The translations under genes were made by a program, and so were the position numbers. 64,000 nucleotides of DNA. Origin: UBA1014 sp964344035. GTDB lineage: Bacteria; SAR324; NAC60-12. Below, one piece after another: positions 1 through 9,164 of this stretch; within the stretch, counting starts at the first letter, position 1; each line of letters opens with the position of its first letter. The notes under the pieces were generated by a model, which was given only the letters and a program-made list of their open reading frames with translations, ran no database searches and was not told the DNA's origin. The stretch spans positions 33,671 through 97,670 of the forward strand of contig CAYFLK010000007.1 of assembly GCA_964344035.1 (NCBI GenBank), read 5' to 3'.

Positions 1-196
1 CGAACTGTGCATGGATTAAGGAATGTGTTTATGCTAGTTGATACAAATATGTTTCGTCAACATTGATGCTGTGTATCAGGCCACATAACCTTGCTACTGA
101 ACTTGCTGTGGTGTTACCCTTTGCTGACACAGTCCCGGAAAACCAACAACAAGCTCCCCAGATGTTCTTGAGACCCTTTATTATAGATCTTGTATA

Positions 197-1015
197 GTGA
201 CGATCACAAACTACCATTCCCACACCTTCCGCTGCAAGCACGCTGCAGGAGATGCTGTCGATTACGTCCGTGAAGTTCACAGCAAAGGGGTGTCAGTCTA
301 CGGCATTTCTGATCATGCTCCTGTCCCAGATGGCCGGTTCCCGCATGTGCGAATGGATTTGGATGAGCTTAATGATTATGAACATGCTGTGCAAAAAGCT
401 CAGGCAATGTTTCCGGACATTGTTGTACTGCTTGGCCTGGAGTGCGAATATTTTCCGGAATTCCATGCTTTTTATGAAGAAGAGTTGTTGGGGAAAAGGG
501 AATATGATTATTTGTTCGGAGCCGGTCACTATACCCCGTTGCATGGAGAGTGGTGGAATTCGTTCATGAGGATTAATACAACGGATTTGCTGGCTGCATA
601 CAGCAGGTATCTTGCGGAAATGATGGAAACCGGGTTGTTTGAGTTTATCGCACATCCGGATATATTCGGCTGCTGCAATGAAACTTGGAACAAAGATCTG
701 ACTGCCTGCTCGCGGGATATCCTTAGTGCCGCTGAAGAGACAGGGACCCCGCTGGAAATCAACGGATACGGCATGCGAAAACCGCCGATGAGAACCGCTG
801 TGGGGACAAGACATCAGTATCCGTGGCTGCCTTTCTGGGAACTGGCTGCGGAATATAACATAACAGTGGTTTGCAATTCAGATGCTCATCATCCGGAACA
901 CGCGCTGGCGAATCTGGGGGCCTGCCGGAAGTTGGCCAGACGCTTCAGATTGAAACAGGCTGACCTCTCCCATCTTCACGGAGGGCTTGCGCAACCGATG
1001 CCCGATGTGGCTTGA
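197..1015 (+). CDS. hisK: Histidinol-phosphatase, PHP family (HisK type)
   Basis: The product (272 aa) is a PHP-domain phosphoesterase, most like the monofunctional histidinol phosphatase that removes phosphate from L-histidinol phosphate in histidine synthesis. The metal site is visible: H7-x-H9 near the N-terminus, SDH at 38-40, the LECEY segment near residue 100, and NSDAHH near 227-232. Full length fits the family. The start is a GTG that places the HxH motif at the expected position; no good alternative lies upstream. aroC follows after 19 bp in the same direction, so the two are probably co-transcribed. Substrate assignment within the PHP family is by resemblance. A hisC-like gene lies 25 kb away. 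Confidence 0.85.
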   Translation: MTITNYHSHTFRCKHAAGDAVDYVREVHSKGVSVYGISDHAPVPDGRFPHVRMDLDELNDYEHAVQKAQAMFPDIVVLLGLECEYFPEFHAFYEEELLGKREYDYLFGAGHYTPLHGEWWNSFMRINTTDLLAAYSRYLAEMMETGLFEFIAHPDIFGCCNETWNKDLTACSRDILSAAEETGTPLEINGYGMRKPPMRTAVGTRHQYPWLPFWELAAEYNITVVCNSDAHHPEHALANLGACRKLARRFRLKQADLSHLHGGLAQPMPDVA

Positions 1016-1034
1016 ACCCTGAAACTGCTGAGAT

Positions 1035-2117
1035 ATGGGCGACATATTTGGACAAGTTTTTCGCATCACCACCTGGGGGGAATCCCACGGAGGCGGGGTG
1101 GGAGTTGTCATCGACGGGTGCCCGGCCGGACTTGAACTGGATGAATCGGACATACAGCTTGAACTTGAGCGTCGTCGTCCCGGTCAGAGCCGAATTACCA
1201 CACAGCGCAAGGAAACCGATTCCGCACGCATACTATCAGGCGTGTTTGAAGGCAGGACCACCGGGACAGCGGTTTCGATCATGGTGGAAAACCGCGATGC
1301 CCGGCCTTCCGCCTATGAACAATTAAAAGACCTCTATCGTCCCAGCCATGCCGATTACACTTACGAGGCAAAGTACGGCATCCGCGACTGGCAGGGAGGT
1401 GGACGTTCGAGCGCCCGTGAAACCATTGGCAGGGTTGCCTCGGGAGCCGTAGCGAAAAAACTATTGCATCAATTGAGCGGGGTCGAAACTTTGGCATGGG
1501 TGGAACAGATTCATAACCTGAAAGCGAAAGTGGACAAGCTTGCGGTTACTCCCGCGCAGATCGAGGCCAGCATGCTTCGCTGTCCGGACCCCCTGGCAAC
1601 AGAGGCGATGATCGCATGCATTGATGAAGCAAGAAAGGGCGGGGACAGTGTCGGCGGGGTGATCAGCGCCATATCACGCAATGTTCCACCAGGTCTCGGA
1701 GAGCCGGTTTTTGACAAACTGACCGCTGATCTTGCCAAAGCGCTGATGTCCCTGCCCGCCACCCGCGGGGTGGAGTTCGGGCTTGGGTTCCAGTCGGTAA
1801 CGCTAACAGGTTCCGAGCATAACGATGCGTTTGTCCTCAAACAAGGCAGGGTGGGGACGCGAACAAATCATTCAGCAGGCATACAAGGAGGCATCTCCAA
1901 TGGTGAAACCATAGAACTGCGAGTGGCCTTTAAACCGACCGCCACCATTCACATCGAGCAGGACACCCTAACCCGTAAAAGCAAACCCGTTAAATTCAAA
2001 GCGAAGGGACGTCACGATCCCTGCGTGCTGCCGCGTGCGGTTCCTATGGTGGAGGCGATGATAAACCTTGTGCTCGCAGATCATTTGCTACGCAATCGCG
2101 CTAAGCGCCTTTCCTGA
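1035..2117 (+). CDS. aroC: Chorismate synthase
   Basis: This 360-aa protein matches chorismate synthase over its full length. The enzyme uses reduced FMN to eliminate phosphate from 5-enolpyruvylshikimate-3-phosphate, the last step of the shikimate pathway. Signature segments include GESHG near residue 15, the GGRSSARET stretch near 120, and the GGISNGE segment in the C-terminal third. Length is normal for the short bacterial form. The gene sits 19 bp after the histidinol phosphatase gene, probably in the same transcript. No T-rich terminator is evident behind it, only a short TGCCTGGCAGGCA palindrome near 2160. Confidence 0.97.
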   Translation: MGDIFGQVFRITTWGESHGGGVGVVIDGCPAGLELDESDIQLELERRRPGQSRITTQRKETDSARILSGVFEGRTTGTAVSIMVENRDARPSAYEQLKDLYRPSHADYTYEAKYGIRDWQGGGRSSARETIGRVASGAVAKKLLHQLSGVETLAWVEQIHNLKAKVDKLAVTPAQIEASMLRCPDPLATEAMIACIDEARKGGDSVGGVISAISRNVPPGLGEPVFDKLTADLAKALMSLPATRGVEFGLGFQSVTLTGSEHNDAFVLKQGRVGTRTNHSAGIQGGISNGETIELRVAFKPTATIHIEQDTLTRKSKPVKFKAKGRHDPCVLPRAVPMVEAMINLVLADHLLRNRAKRLS

Positions 2118-2375
2118 GAACCGATAAGCTCATGTTTACTTAACGGGGTAAGCTGGCCCTGCCTGGCAGGCATGACTCCTCTGCAAATTCCTGCAAACGG
2201 AACATCTTTTGCAAGCAGTGTATTGTGATTCTGGTCCATGGCTCAGAAAATTATAGTTCTGAGGCGGGACAACATCTCTTCATGGTTTTTGCACGGATGG
2301 GCTATGCAACCCAGAATTCGAATTTCATCATGTTCCATCAGGCAATCAAGCAATTTCAGTGATGCCCGCGGAAAC

Positions 2376-2495
2376 ATGGACAAGGAATTCAAATCATATC
2401 CCTGGCAGTCTCCCGGTCATTATACCATCGCGGGACTGGTTGTTTTCTTTGCGCTGCTGCTGATTCAAGTTTCTGTTCTCACCTCAATGACCTGA
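2376..2495 (+). CDS. Small single-pass membrane protein (39 aa)
   Basis: A short ORF starting at ATG 2376 encodes a polar N-terminus (about 17 residues) followed by one strongly hydrophobic segment (roughly residues 18-36). An in-frame extension upstream to 2238 exists but has low-complexity, non-protein-like composition, so I prefer the internal ATG. It lies 13 bp before the DHH phosphoesterase gene. I do not recognise a family. The evidence is the clean transmembrane pattern and the position, so this is a tentative gene. Confidence 0.45.
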   Translation: MDKEFKSYPWQSPGHYTIAGLVVFFALLLIQVSVLTSMT

Positions 2496-2508
2496 GGGAA
2501 TCGTCACG

Positions 2509-3465
2509 GTGGATCGGTATCATGTTTTCAACGGTGATGCAGACGGCATCTGTGCGCTGCATCAGTTGAAACTGGATGATCCAGCCGAGAGCATTCTGAT
2601 AACAGGAGTAAAGCGTGATATTCGCCTGCTCGATCGTTTGCAGGGGGTCAGGGAGAGCAGCATCACGGTCCTCGACATTTCGCTGGATGCAAACCGCGAG
2701 GCCGTGCTGGGACTGCTGGCTGGGGAAAACACCATCCGTTACTTCGATCATCACCATGCAGGCGTGGTCCCGGAATCCTCGTTCCTGGAGACGTATATTG
2801 ACACCCGCCCCTCCGTCTGCACCAGTATGCTGGTGGACCAAGCGCTGAAAGGATGTTTTCGTCCGTGGGCAGTCGTCGCGGCTTTCGGAGACAATCTTCA
2901 CACCAGCGCACAAGAGTTGGCGGATTCCCTGGGAATCGAGGGACACAGTCTCAGCGCTTTACGGGAACTGGGTGAGCTGATCAATTACAACGGTTACGGT
3001 GAGACCGTAAAAGACCTGCATTTCCCCCCCGAGCAGCTATTCCAGGAGATCCGTCCCTTTGCGGATCCGCTCGAATTCATTGAATCGAGTGACATCGTTT
3101 CCTGCCTGCGGACAGGACACAGGGAAGATTTTAGTCTCGCAAAGTCTGTGATTCCTGAAAAGATACCGGATACGGGACTCGTTTTCCGTCTTCCCAATCA
3201 ACCCTGGGCACGCCGCGTGATGGGAGTCTTTTCCAACAGTATTGCCCGTGCGGAGCCTTCACTTGCGCACGCGACTTTTGTCGCTGATGGCGCTGGGAAT
3301 CAAATGGTCAGTGTGAGAGCACCGCTTGAACGTCCTTATGGCGCCGATGCTCTCTGCCATCAATTCTCCGGGGGAGGCCGGGTAAACGCGGCGGGAATAA
3401 ATGCCCTTCCGGAAGATGAAATCCCAGCATTCCTTGATGCGTTCCGCAGGCAGTTTGCCGGCTGA
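2509..3465 (+). CDS. DHH-family phosphoesterase
   Basis: The 318-aa product has the DHH-superfamily layout. An N-terminal GDADG segment lies at residues 9-13, the diagnostic FDHHH motif at 79-83, and a C-terminal DHHA1-like glycine-rich segment (SGGGRVNAAG), in which the usual His after GGG is replaced by Arg. Family members cleave phosphodiester or phosphoanhydride bonds of nucleotides or short RNAs with Mn2+. The precise substrate cannot be read here. The GTG start at 2509 is preceded by GAGGG. The replaced His in the DHHA1 part may mean a different substrate from NrnA or RecJ. Confidence 0.8.
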   Translation: MDRYHVFNGDADGICALHQLKLDDPAESILITGVKRDIRLLDRLQGVRESSITVLDISLDANREAVLGLLAGENTIRYFDHHHAGVVPESSFLETYIDTRPSVCTSMLVDQALKGCFRPWAVVAAFGDNLHTSAQELADSLGIEGHSLSALRELGELINYNGYGETVKDLHFPPEQLFQEIRPFADPLEFIESSDIVSCLRTGHREDFSLAKSVIPEKIPDTGLVFRLPNQPWARRVMGVFSNSIARAEPSLAHATFVADGAGNQMVSVRAPLERPYGADALCHQFSGGGRVNAAGINALPEDEIPAFLDAFRRQFAG

Positions 3466-3574
3466 AACTCATGATACGGCGGTTTTGATCCGCTGCAACT
3501 GAGCGTCTTTAACTTGATCCTGACCTGCATCTCCGTGCATCATAACAGTCAGTGCGCATCCCTTTCCCCCACCC

Positions 3575-5512
3575 ATGAATTCCTCCGACCCAGCAACCCG
3601 TCATTTTGTTGTCGGCACCAGCGGACACATCGATCACGGCAAAACCACCCTGGTCAAGGCACTGACAGGTGTTGACGCGGACCGTTTCGCTGAAGAAAAA
3701 AGGCGGGGCATCACCATCGACCTTGGGTTTGCACAATATGAAGACGAAACCGGGGTTCGATTTGCGTTTGTGGATGTTCCCGGGCATGAGAAGTTTGTCC
3801 ACAACATGCTGGCCGGGGTGGCCGGGTTTGACGCAGTGCTGCTGGTGGTGGCAGCCGATGAAGGGGTGATGCCCCAAACCCGTGAGCATCTCAACATCTG
3901 CCGCCTCCTCCGCATACCAAACGGCCTGGTCGCGTTGACCAGGGTTGATTTGGTGGAAGACCGGGAGATGGTTGAACTCTGTCGCGATGAAGTTAGTGAG
4001 CTGACGCGCGGAACGTTTCTGGAAGGAAAACCGGTTATCCCGGTTTCCTCAGTAACCGGTGAAGGGCTGCATGAGCTGAAAGTTGGCTTGAGGGATTTAA
4101 GCGGCGGTTTGACCCCACCTGACCTGGAACACCCCTTTCGCCTGTTTGTCGACCGGTCCTTTTCCGTGAAAGGGTTTGGAACTGTTGTCACAGGGACAGC
4201 GCTTTCCGGAAAGGTGGCTGTCGATGAGGAAGTGATGCAATACCCGCGGATGGAAAACGTCCGTGTGAGGGGGATACAGGTACACGGTGCGTCCGTTAGC
4301 GAGGGAATTGCAGGTCAGCGCGCGGCGCTCAATCTGGCGGGCATTTCTCAGGAAGACATCCGTAGGGGAGACCAGTTGTCCCGGGAGGGCACACTGCTGA
4401 CAAGCTACATGCTTAACGTCCAAATGAGCGTGCTTGAAGACGCCCAAATACCTCTGGTAAACCGCATGAGGGTGCGGTTCCATCTCGGCAGCAGGGAAGT
4501 GATGGGGAGGGTGATCCTGCTGGAGGAAGAAACTGCATCCCCCGGATCAGCTTTCCTGACCCAGCTACGCCTCGAGGAGCAAGTCAGCAGCAGATACGGA
4601 GACAGGTTCATCATCCGCAGTTATTCGCCTCAACACACCCTTGGAGGAGGAAAGATCATCGATCCAGCACCCGGGAAATCGCGTAGGGTGCAGCACCGGC
4701 TTACAGAAAAACTTCAGCGGTTATGCGGTGACAAGCAAGATTCGCGAATTGAAGAAGTGATCTACCTGCAATCTGTGCGTGGGGTCAAAGAGCAGGAGAT
4801 TTCAGTGCGTTCCGGATTGTCAGGGCGACAGTCAGCGAAAGTGCTGAAGACGCTGCAGAGCCAAAAACGGGTGCTTTGCGTCGATCCTGTAGAAAAACGC
4901 TACCTGCACGCAGAGCACGTGGACCGCATCGGTGGTTTCCTGCAACGTGTTTTGCATGCTCATCACCAGCGTTTTCCCGAAAGGGAAGGGATGAACCGTG
5001 GAGAACTCGGGGGTAAACTGTCGCTACTGTTTCATGACCGGGAGATGGAAGCACTTCTGAAAGCGCTGGTTAAATCAGAAACCCTGGCGCTGCATGACCG
5101 CTATTATTCCCTTCCGGGCCACAAACAGCGGGTTTCCAGTCAGACCCGGGAATTGTTGCAGCAGTGCATAGAACTTGTCAGCGAAGGCGGATATCAGCCG
5201 ATGCGCCGTACTCATTTGCTGCAAAAAATGGGAATGCAGGAGAAGGATGGCAATGCGCTGCTGAAAACAGCTGTGCATGAAAAAAAGCTCGTGCGCGTTG
5301 CGGAAGACCTGCATTATGCGCCTGAGCAGCTGGATTCTGCGATTGAAAAGCTCAGCGATTATTTCACTAAAAACACGCAAATAACCGTGATTGAATTCAA
5401 GGAACTGCTTGGGATTTCACGAAAACATGCGGTGGAACTGCTCGAATATTTCGATACACAGCGGTTGACGGTCCGTCATGAAAATCATCGGACTGCGGGG
5501 TTGTTGAATTAA
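3575..5512 (+). CDS. selB: Selenocysteine-specific elongation factor SelB
   Basis: This 645-aa GTPase is SelB, which delivers Sec-tRNA to UGA codons followed by a SECIS hairpin. The N-terminus has G1 (GHIDHGKTT, about residues 14-22), G3 (DVPGHEKF) and a G4 of type TRVD. EF-Tu-like domains 2 and 3 follow. The C-terminal 270 residues form the winged-helix repeats typical of SelB, which bind the mRNA hairpin. Length matches bacterial SelB. No selA, selD or selC gene was found next to it. Its presence implies that the organism makes selenoproteins, which bears on the candidate at 11842. No strong ribosome site precedes ATG 3575, so the start is moderately certain. Confidence 0.95.
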   Translation: MNSSDPATRHFVVGTSGHIDHGKTTLVKALTGVDADRFAEEKRRGITIDLGFAQYEDETGVRFAFVDVPGHEKFVHNMLAGVAGFDAVLLVVAADEGVMPQTREHLNICRLLRIPNGLVALTRVDLVEDREMVELCRDEVSELTRGTFLEGKPVIPVSSVTGEGLHELKVGLRDLSGGLTPPDLEHPFRLFVDRSFSVKGFGTVVTGTALSGKVAVDEEVMQYPRMENVRVRGIQVHGASVSEGIAGQRAALNLAGISQEDIRRGDQLSREGTLLTSYMLNVQMSVLEDAQIPLVNRMRVRFHLGSREVMGRVILLEEETASPGSAFLTQLRLEEQVSSRYGDRFIIRSYSPQHTLGGGKIIDPAPGKSRRVQHRLTEKLQRLCGDKQDSRIEEVIYLQSVRGVKEQEISVRSGLSGRQSAKVLKTLQSQKRVLCVDPVEKRYLHAEHVDRIGGFLQRVLHAHHQRFPEREGMNRGELGGKLSLLFHDREMEALLKALVKSETLALHDRYYSLPGHKQRVSSQTRELLQQCIELVSEGGYQPMRRTHLLQKMGMQEKDGNALLKTAVHEKKLVRVAEDLHYAPEQLDSAIEKLSDYFTKNTQITVIEFKELLGISRKHAVELLEYFDTQRLTVRHENHRTAGLLN

Positions 5513-5580
5513 CTGACCGCGGTGCTTTCAGGGGGTTTGATTTTTCGTCTTTTCGGCATAACACATTTCAGGAAGCAGCA

Positions 5581-5733
5581 ATGAACTGGCTTGCCCCGCA
5601 ATCGAGGTTTGTGTTGCAAACCTTTTTCAAAAGAAACTATGACGTTATGAATCCCAGTGCGCAGAAAATGATCAACTGGATGATGCTGGCCGCGGATGTG
5701 ATTCTCCTCGCACTTCTCCTCACATGGCTGTGA
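5581..5733 (+). CDS. Small membrane protein (50 aa)
   Basis: ATG 5581 follows an AGGAAGCAGC ribosome site and opens a 50-residue ORF ending just 4 bp before the start of the LpoA-like gene. The first half is basic and aromatic, and the last 20 or so residues form one hydrophobic helix. The good ribosome site and the tight junction with the next gene argue that it is translated. I do not recognise a family. Confidence 0.6.
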   Translation: MNWLAPQSRFVLQTFFKRNYDVMNPSAQKMINWMMLAADVILLALLLTWL

Positions 5734-5737
5734 CCGG

Positions 5738-8068
5738 ATGTATGTGATTCCCGCCTGGACGCGGATGCTGTTTGCGGTGTTTTTAATCCAGGTGTTGGTA
5801 TGTTCCCCGGCAACGGTTAATGCGCAAAGTCTGCTCAGTGATCCGGAGTGGCTGATGCAGTCCGATTTTCAACCTGGAAAAAGCGCTGACCTGTCCAACA
5901 ACCTTTCTGACATCATATTCGCAGCGGACCTCGCACGCTTTGAAGTTTGGCCTGAACCACCGGATAATTCCACCACTCAGTTGCCACGGGATTCCGCTAT
6001 GCCTGTGGAAGCGGTTCCCAAACCTTTGCTGCTCGAATCCGAGGCCCCGATCCGTGATCCTTTTCAGCTCTCTTTCGCGGTTCCTGATGATAATACATCT
6101 GCAAAGTCAGTCTCCCCGGGATTTCCGGATATGCAGGATGTAGCAGGCGAAAGCGAGCCTCATGCTATGCGGGAGGAACCAGTCATCGCGACAGATTTCC
6201 CTGGAATCGACACAGTCCAAAGCCGGCTGGCAACTGACCCGGAACTGGCCAAACAGCATTTCGAGCAAATCGAGCATCAACTGCTCTTTGAGGACCGTGC
6301 CCGCTTGAAAATCCAAGTGCTTTATCACCTTGGGAAATTTGCCCTCGCCGAGGATGTGAGCCGGGCTTTTCTCGAAGAGCTTTCTTTAAGCCCTTGGGCA
6401 CCTGAAGTCTATTACTACTTTCTCCTCTCCCTGCAGAGGCAGGAGAAAAAGCTGGAGCGTAACTCCCTGATTGAACAACTGTCTCTGAGCGCACTGGCGC
6501 CTGTAACACAGGGCCGACTGTTGCGTTTGTTGAGTGAAGATTCGCTCAGCAGGGGACTCCTGCAGGAAGCAATCCGCTTCCGGCTGAAGGAACTAAGCAA
6601 CCCGGAAACCGCCTCAGGAGCAGATCCGGAGGGTATACTTGAAATACTGGAGCAGATCCGGGAAGTGAATGCATTGCAAATGCTACGGGAAGAATTTTAT
6701 GGTCTTACGCTGGTACATGTACATTTTCCGCGCAGGGAACTCAAACTACTTGTCGCGGAACAGCGGTTTCGTGAAGCCAGAGTTCTCCTGGAAGCTTTGC
6801 TGGAAAGAGCGCATGCAGTCAACGATGAGGAAGAAATTGAGGAATTAAAAAACCTGAGACGCCGAATTTCCGTGACGCTGAATGTCAATCCTTACCGGAT
6901 TGGCGTCATCCTTCCACTCGGCAGCACGCACCCGAAAGTGTCAAAACTGGTGCAGCAGACTCTGGAAGGACTGCGGCTGGCCTTGGCATCTATTCCTGTT
7001 GTAACAGATAACCAAAGCCTTGACTCAGAAAAAACTAAGAAGGATGCATCAAAACCCGAATTTGAGCTGGTGCTCAGGGATTCGATGCTAAACCCGGAAG
7101 AGACCCGGAAGGCCCTGCGGGAACTGGTTGAAGAAGAACGGGTCATCGCTATTATCGGTCCGCTGACAAGAAAAACCTCCGAAGCCGCGGCATTCGAAGC
7201 GCAGCACTGGAATGTGCCAATGATTTCTCTTTCTCTTACTGCAAGCATTCCTGAAATAGGTAATTATATTTTCCGCAACAATCAGAACTGGAAGCTTGAA
7301 GTCGAATTCCTCGTCCGTTATGCAATGGAGTATTTTCAGGCCAGGCGTTTCGTCATCCTCCATGCGATGACCCGGGAGGGGAGTGAGAAGACCCGTTTAT
7401 TTCAGCAGGCAGTGGAAAAACTCGGGGGCATAGTTGTAGCCAGCGAAGGATTTTCGGCAAATCAGCAGAGCTTCATCCATGAGTTTGATGCGTTTACGGG
7501 GAAACTGCGGTTGCTCACTCGTGAAGAAGCGGAAACACTTTCGGCGCTTGAAGAAAAAGAGGAACCGGTGAGGAATTTCGACGCGGTGTTTATCGCTGTC
7601 GGTGCGGAGGGAATGAAAGACCTGCGGGTCATCTTCCCCTATGCATCGGTTTACCAAATGAAAAAAATGGTGTTTCTTGGCGACAGTGGTTGGAATCATC
7701 CGGCGCTGCCGTTCGCGCCAAGATATCGTGCGATCCGGCGACTGGTGTTTACCGATGATATTGTGCGTGACGGTCTGAATCCCCTTTCGGAGCAACTCTT
7801 TTCTCAGCATGAACGCTTGATGTACCGTCATCAAAATTACACCGGGCCTTCTTCATACACAGCCTATGCCTATGAAACATTGCTGATGCTGATTGCACTC
7901 CTCCGGGAGGAAAACCATCACAGCCACCGGGACTTGCGCATAGCGCTGGACGAAATGGAAGATTTTCCGGGAGTGAGCGGACGTTTGAGTTTTAATGAAA
8001 AAGGCGAAATTCAGCGTGACATGCGCCTGCTGACACTGAAAAAAGGACGCATGGTACTATTGAATTAA
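5738..8068 (+). CDS. LpoA-like periplasmic protein (TPR plus type 1 periplasmic-binding fold)
   Basis: The 776-aa product begins with a Sec signal peptide ending near VNA-QS. An acidic, Pro/Ser-rich linker follows, then an alpha-helical, TPR-like middle (about residues 165-375), and a type 1 periplasmic-binding domain from about residue 385 (RIGVILPLG, then VIAIIGPLT near 470). This architecture is that of LpoA, the outer-membrane activator of penicillin-binding protein PBP1A, and of the related penicillin-binding protein activators. The Cys in the signal region (VLVC) is not a good lipobox, so lipidation is doubtful. An amino-acid-binding role is the alternative. It begins 4 bp after the small ORF at 5581. 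Confidence 0.75.
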   Translation: MYVIPAWTRMLFAVFLIQVLVCSPATVNAQSLLSDPEWLMQSDFQPGKSADLSNNLSDIIFAADLARFEVWPEPPDNSTTQLPRDSAMPVEAVPKPLLLESEAPIRDPFQLSFAVPDDNTSAKSVSPGFPDMQDVAGESEPHAMREEPVIATDFPGIDTVQSRLATDPELAKQHFEQIEHQLLFEDRARLKIQVLYHLGKFALAEDVSRAFLEELSLSPWAPEVYYYFLLSLQRQEKKLERNSLIEQLSLSALAPVTQGRLLRLLSEDSLSRGLLQEAIRFRLKELSNPETASGADPEGILEILEQIREVNALQMLREEFYGLTLVHVHFPRRELKLLVAEQRFREARVLLEALLERAHAVNDEEEIEELKNLRRRISVTLNVNPYRIGVILPLGSTHPKVSKLVQQTLEGLRLALASIPVVTDNQSLDSEKTKKDASKPEFELVLRDSMLNPEETRKALRELVEEERVIAIIGPLTRKTSEAAAFEAQHWNVPMISLSLTASIPEIGNYIFRNNQNWKLEVEFLVRYAMEYFQARRFVILHAMTREGSEKTRLFQQAVEKLGGIVVASEGFSANQQSFIHEFDAFTGKLRLLTREEAETLSALEEKEEPVRNFDAVFIAVGAEGMKDLRVIFPYASVYQMKKMVFLGDSGWNHPALPFAPRYRAIRRLVFTDDIVRDGLNPLSEQLFSQHERLMYRHQNYTGPSSYTAYAYETLLMLIALLREENHHSHRDLRIALDEMEDFPGVSGRLSFNEKGEIQRDMRLLTLKKGRMVLLN

Positions 8069-8224
8069 ACTTATGCGGGGAAGAAGAAAAAACAGTGAGG
8101 TCTGAAGACTCATTCAACACACAGCGTGGCTGTCTGCCGAAAAGGAGTACCGGAGTTAAAAAAATACCCGGAGGGGGCCAGTACCAATTCGCAGTCAGAC
8201 GCGAGAATTACAGATGCCCCAGGA

Positions 8225-8629
8225 TTATTTGGCAAGCAGTTTTTCCAGGTTTTCCAGGCGGTCAGGCAAAGACCCATGGTTTTGATGCGCATTGCTTCGC
8301 ATCTGCGAACTCTGTGGGCTGACTGTGTTGGGTATGATCGAACCGCTTTCGCCGGAACCCCGGACACGTTCGTGGGTTGAACGTCTTTGTGGGGGTTGTT
8401 CGATGGGTTCTTCTACAAGATCGGCAACCTGCCTCAAACGAAAACTGAACTGGCGGCTTACCTCCAGCAGCCGCCCCCCAGGCACGCATTCAGGACTGCC
8501 TTGAAAAGCTTCAAAATCTTCTATCACAACAGCATGCTTAAGCGCTTCCGGACTTAAATAAATCAGCATCCCATCTGATTCGTTATCCGTATATTCATCT
8601 TCATCCGATTCAAACTTGAACCATTTCAT
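8225..8629 (-). CDS. Hypothetical protein (134 aa), divergent from the sulfur operon
   Basis: The start at 8629 is chosen because a GGGAGCAG ribosome site lies just upstream on the minus strand and the protein begins there with an acidic segment. The N-terminal half looks like a small folded domain. The C-terminal half is polar, Gln/Ser/Arg-rich and probably disordered, ending in a short amphipathic helix. It shares a 190-bp intergenic region with the ArsR-family repressor gene and could be regulated from it. I do not recognise a family, and no catalytic motif is evident. Confidence 0.55.
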   Translation of the reverse strand: MKWFKFESDEDEYTDNESDGMLIYLSPEALKHAVVIEDFEAFQGSPECVPGGRLLEVSRQFSFRLRQVADLVEEPIEQPPQRRSTHERVRGSGESGSIIPNTVSPQSSQMRSNAHQNHGSLPDRLENLEKLLAK

Positions 8630-8756
8630 TTTCTGCTCCCAAAAAGGTTCCGAAACCCTTGGATTGATGGTCGAAGGTAAAAAATATCTTGCATCCATGC
8701 ACTGCGAATTTTGTGCCAAATCAAAAAAAATTTCTGCCGGTATGGTTGATTTACAC

Positions 8757-8811
8757 TTGAAACTTAACCCGACATATTGCTATATTTGATTATTTAGAAA
8801 TATTTTCTTAA
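8757..8811 (+). promoter_or_regulatory. Promoter and candidate operator of the persulfide operon
   Basis: A sigma70-type promoter is readable: TTGAAA at 8757-8762, an 18-bp spacer, and TATATT at 8781-8786. Just downstream, 8794-8811 is an AT-rich imperfect palindrome (arms TTAGAAA and TTTCTTAA around TAT). It would overlap the transcription start and lies only 9 bp before the repressor ATG. Its place fits autoregulation by the SqrR/BigR-type protein, as known for that family. The assignment as its operator is inference. Confidence 0.5.
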
Positions 8812-8820
8812 ATCGCCCTT

Positions 8821-9147
8821 ATGAAAAATGCTGCGTTAAAAGAAGAACTGGATAAGCTTTTTGGTTCACAAAAAGAAAACATTGAAAAAGCATCTGGTTG
8901 TCTAAAGGTTATAGCGCACCCCGCCAGGCTCCAGATAATGTGTGTCTTGCGCCAGGGTGAACAGACAGTGCAGGAACTGGAATACCTGACCGGGTTGCGG
9001 CAAACCACCCTTTCCCAACACCTTTCGCTGATGAAAAGCCGGGATGTTTTAGCATCCCGTCGTGAAGGGAACTACTCTTTTTACCGCATCGCCAATCACC
9101 GCATGGTAGAGCTGTTCAACCTGGTGGAAGACATCTTTTGCGAATAA
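8821..9147 (+). CDS. ArsR-family persulfide-sensing repressor (SqrR/BigR type)
   Basis: The 108-aa winged-helix protein has the ArsR recognition helix (TTLSQHLSLMK, residues 62-72). Cysteines sit at 27, 41 and 107. Positions 41 and 107 match the two redox cysteines of SqrR from Rhodobacter and BigR, which form a tetrasulfide link with persulfides and release DNA. The operon supports this: the next gene is a persulfide dioxygenase-rhodanese fusion, followed by a TauE-type exporter, the same company BigR keeps. A metal-sensing role is less likely because the usual metal-binding cysteine pair of ArsR is absent. Confidence 0.88.
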   Translation: MKNAALKEELDKLFGSQKENIEKASGCLKVIAHPARLQIMCVLRQGEQTVQELEYLTGLRQTTLSQHLSLMKSRDVLASRREGNYSFYRIANHRMVELFNLVEDIFCE

Positions 9148-9164
9148 ACTCAGGGGAGCAAGAC

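Noticed and set aside
3466..3574. Possible tRNA-Sec next to selB
   Set aside because: No acceptor stem or TCA anticodon arm found; selC must lie elsewhere.
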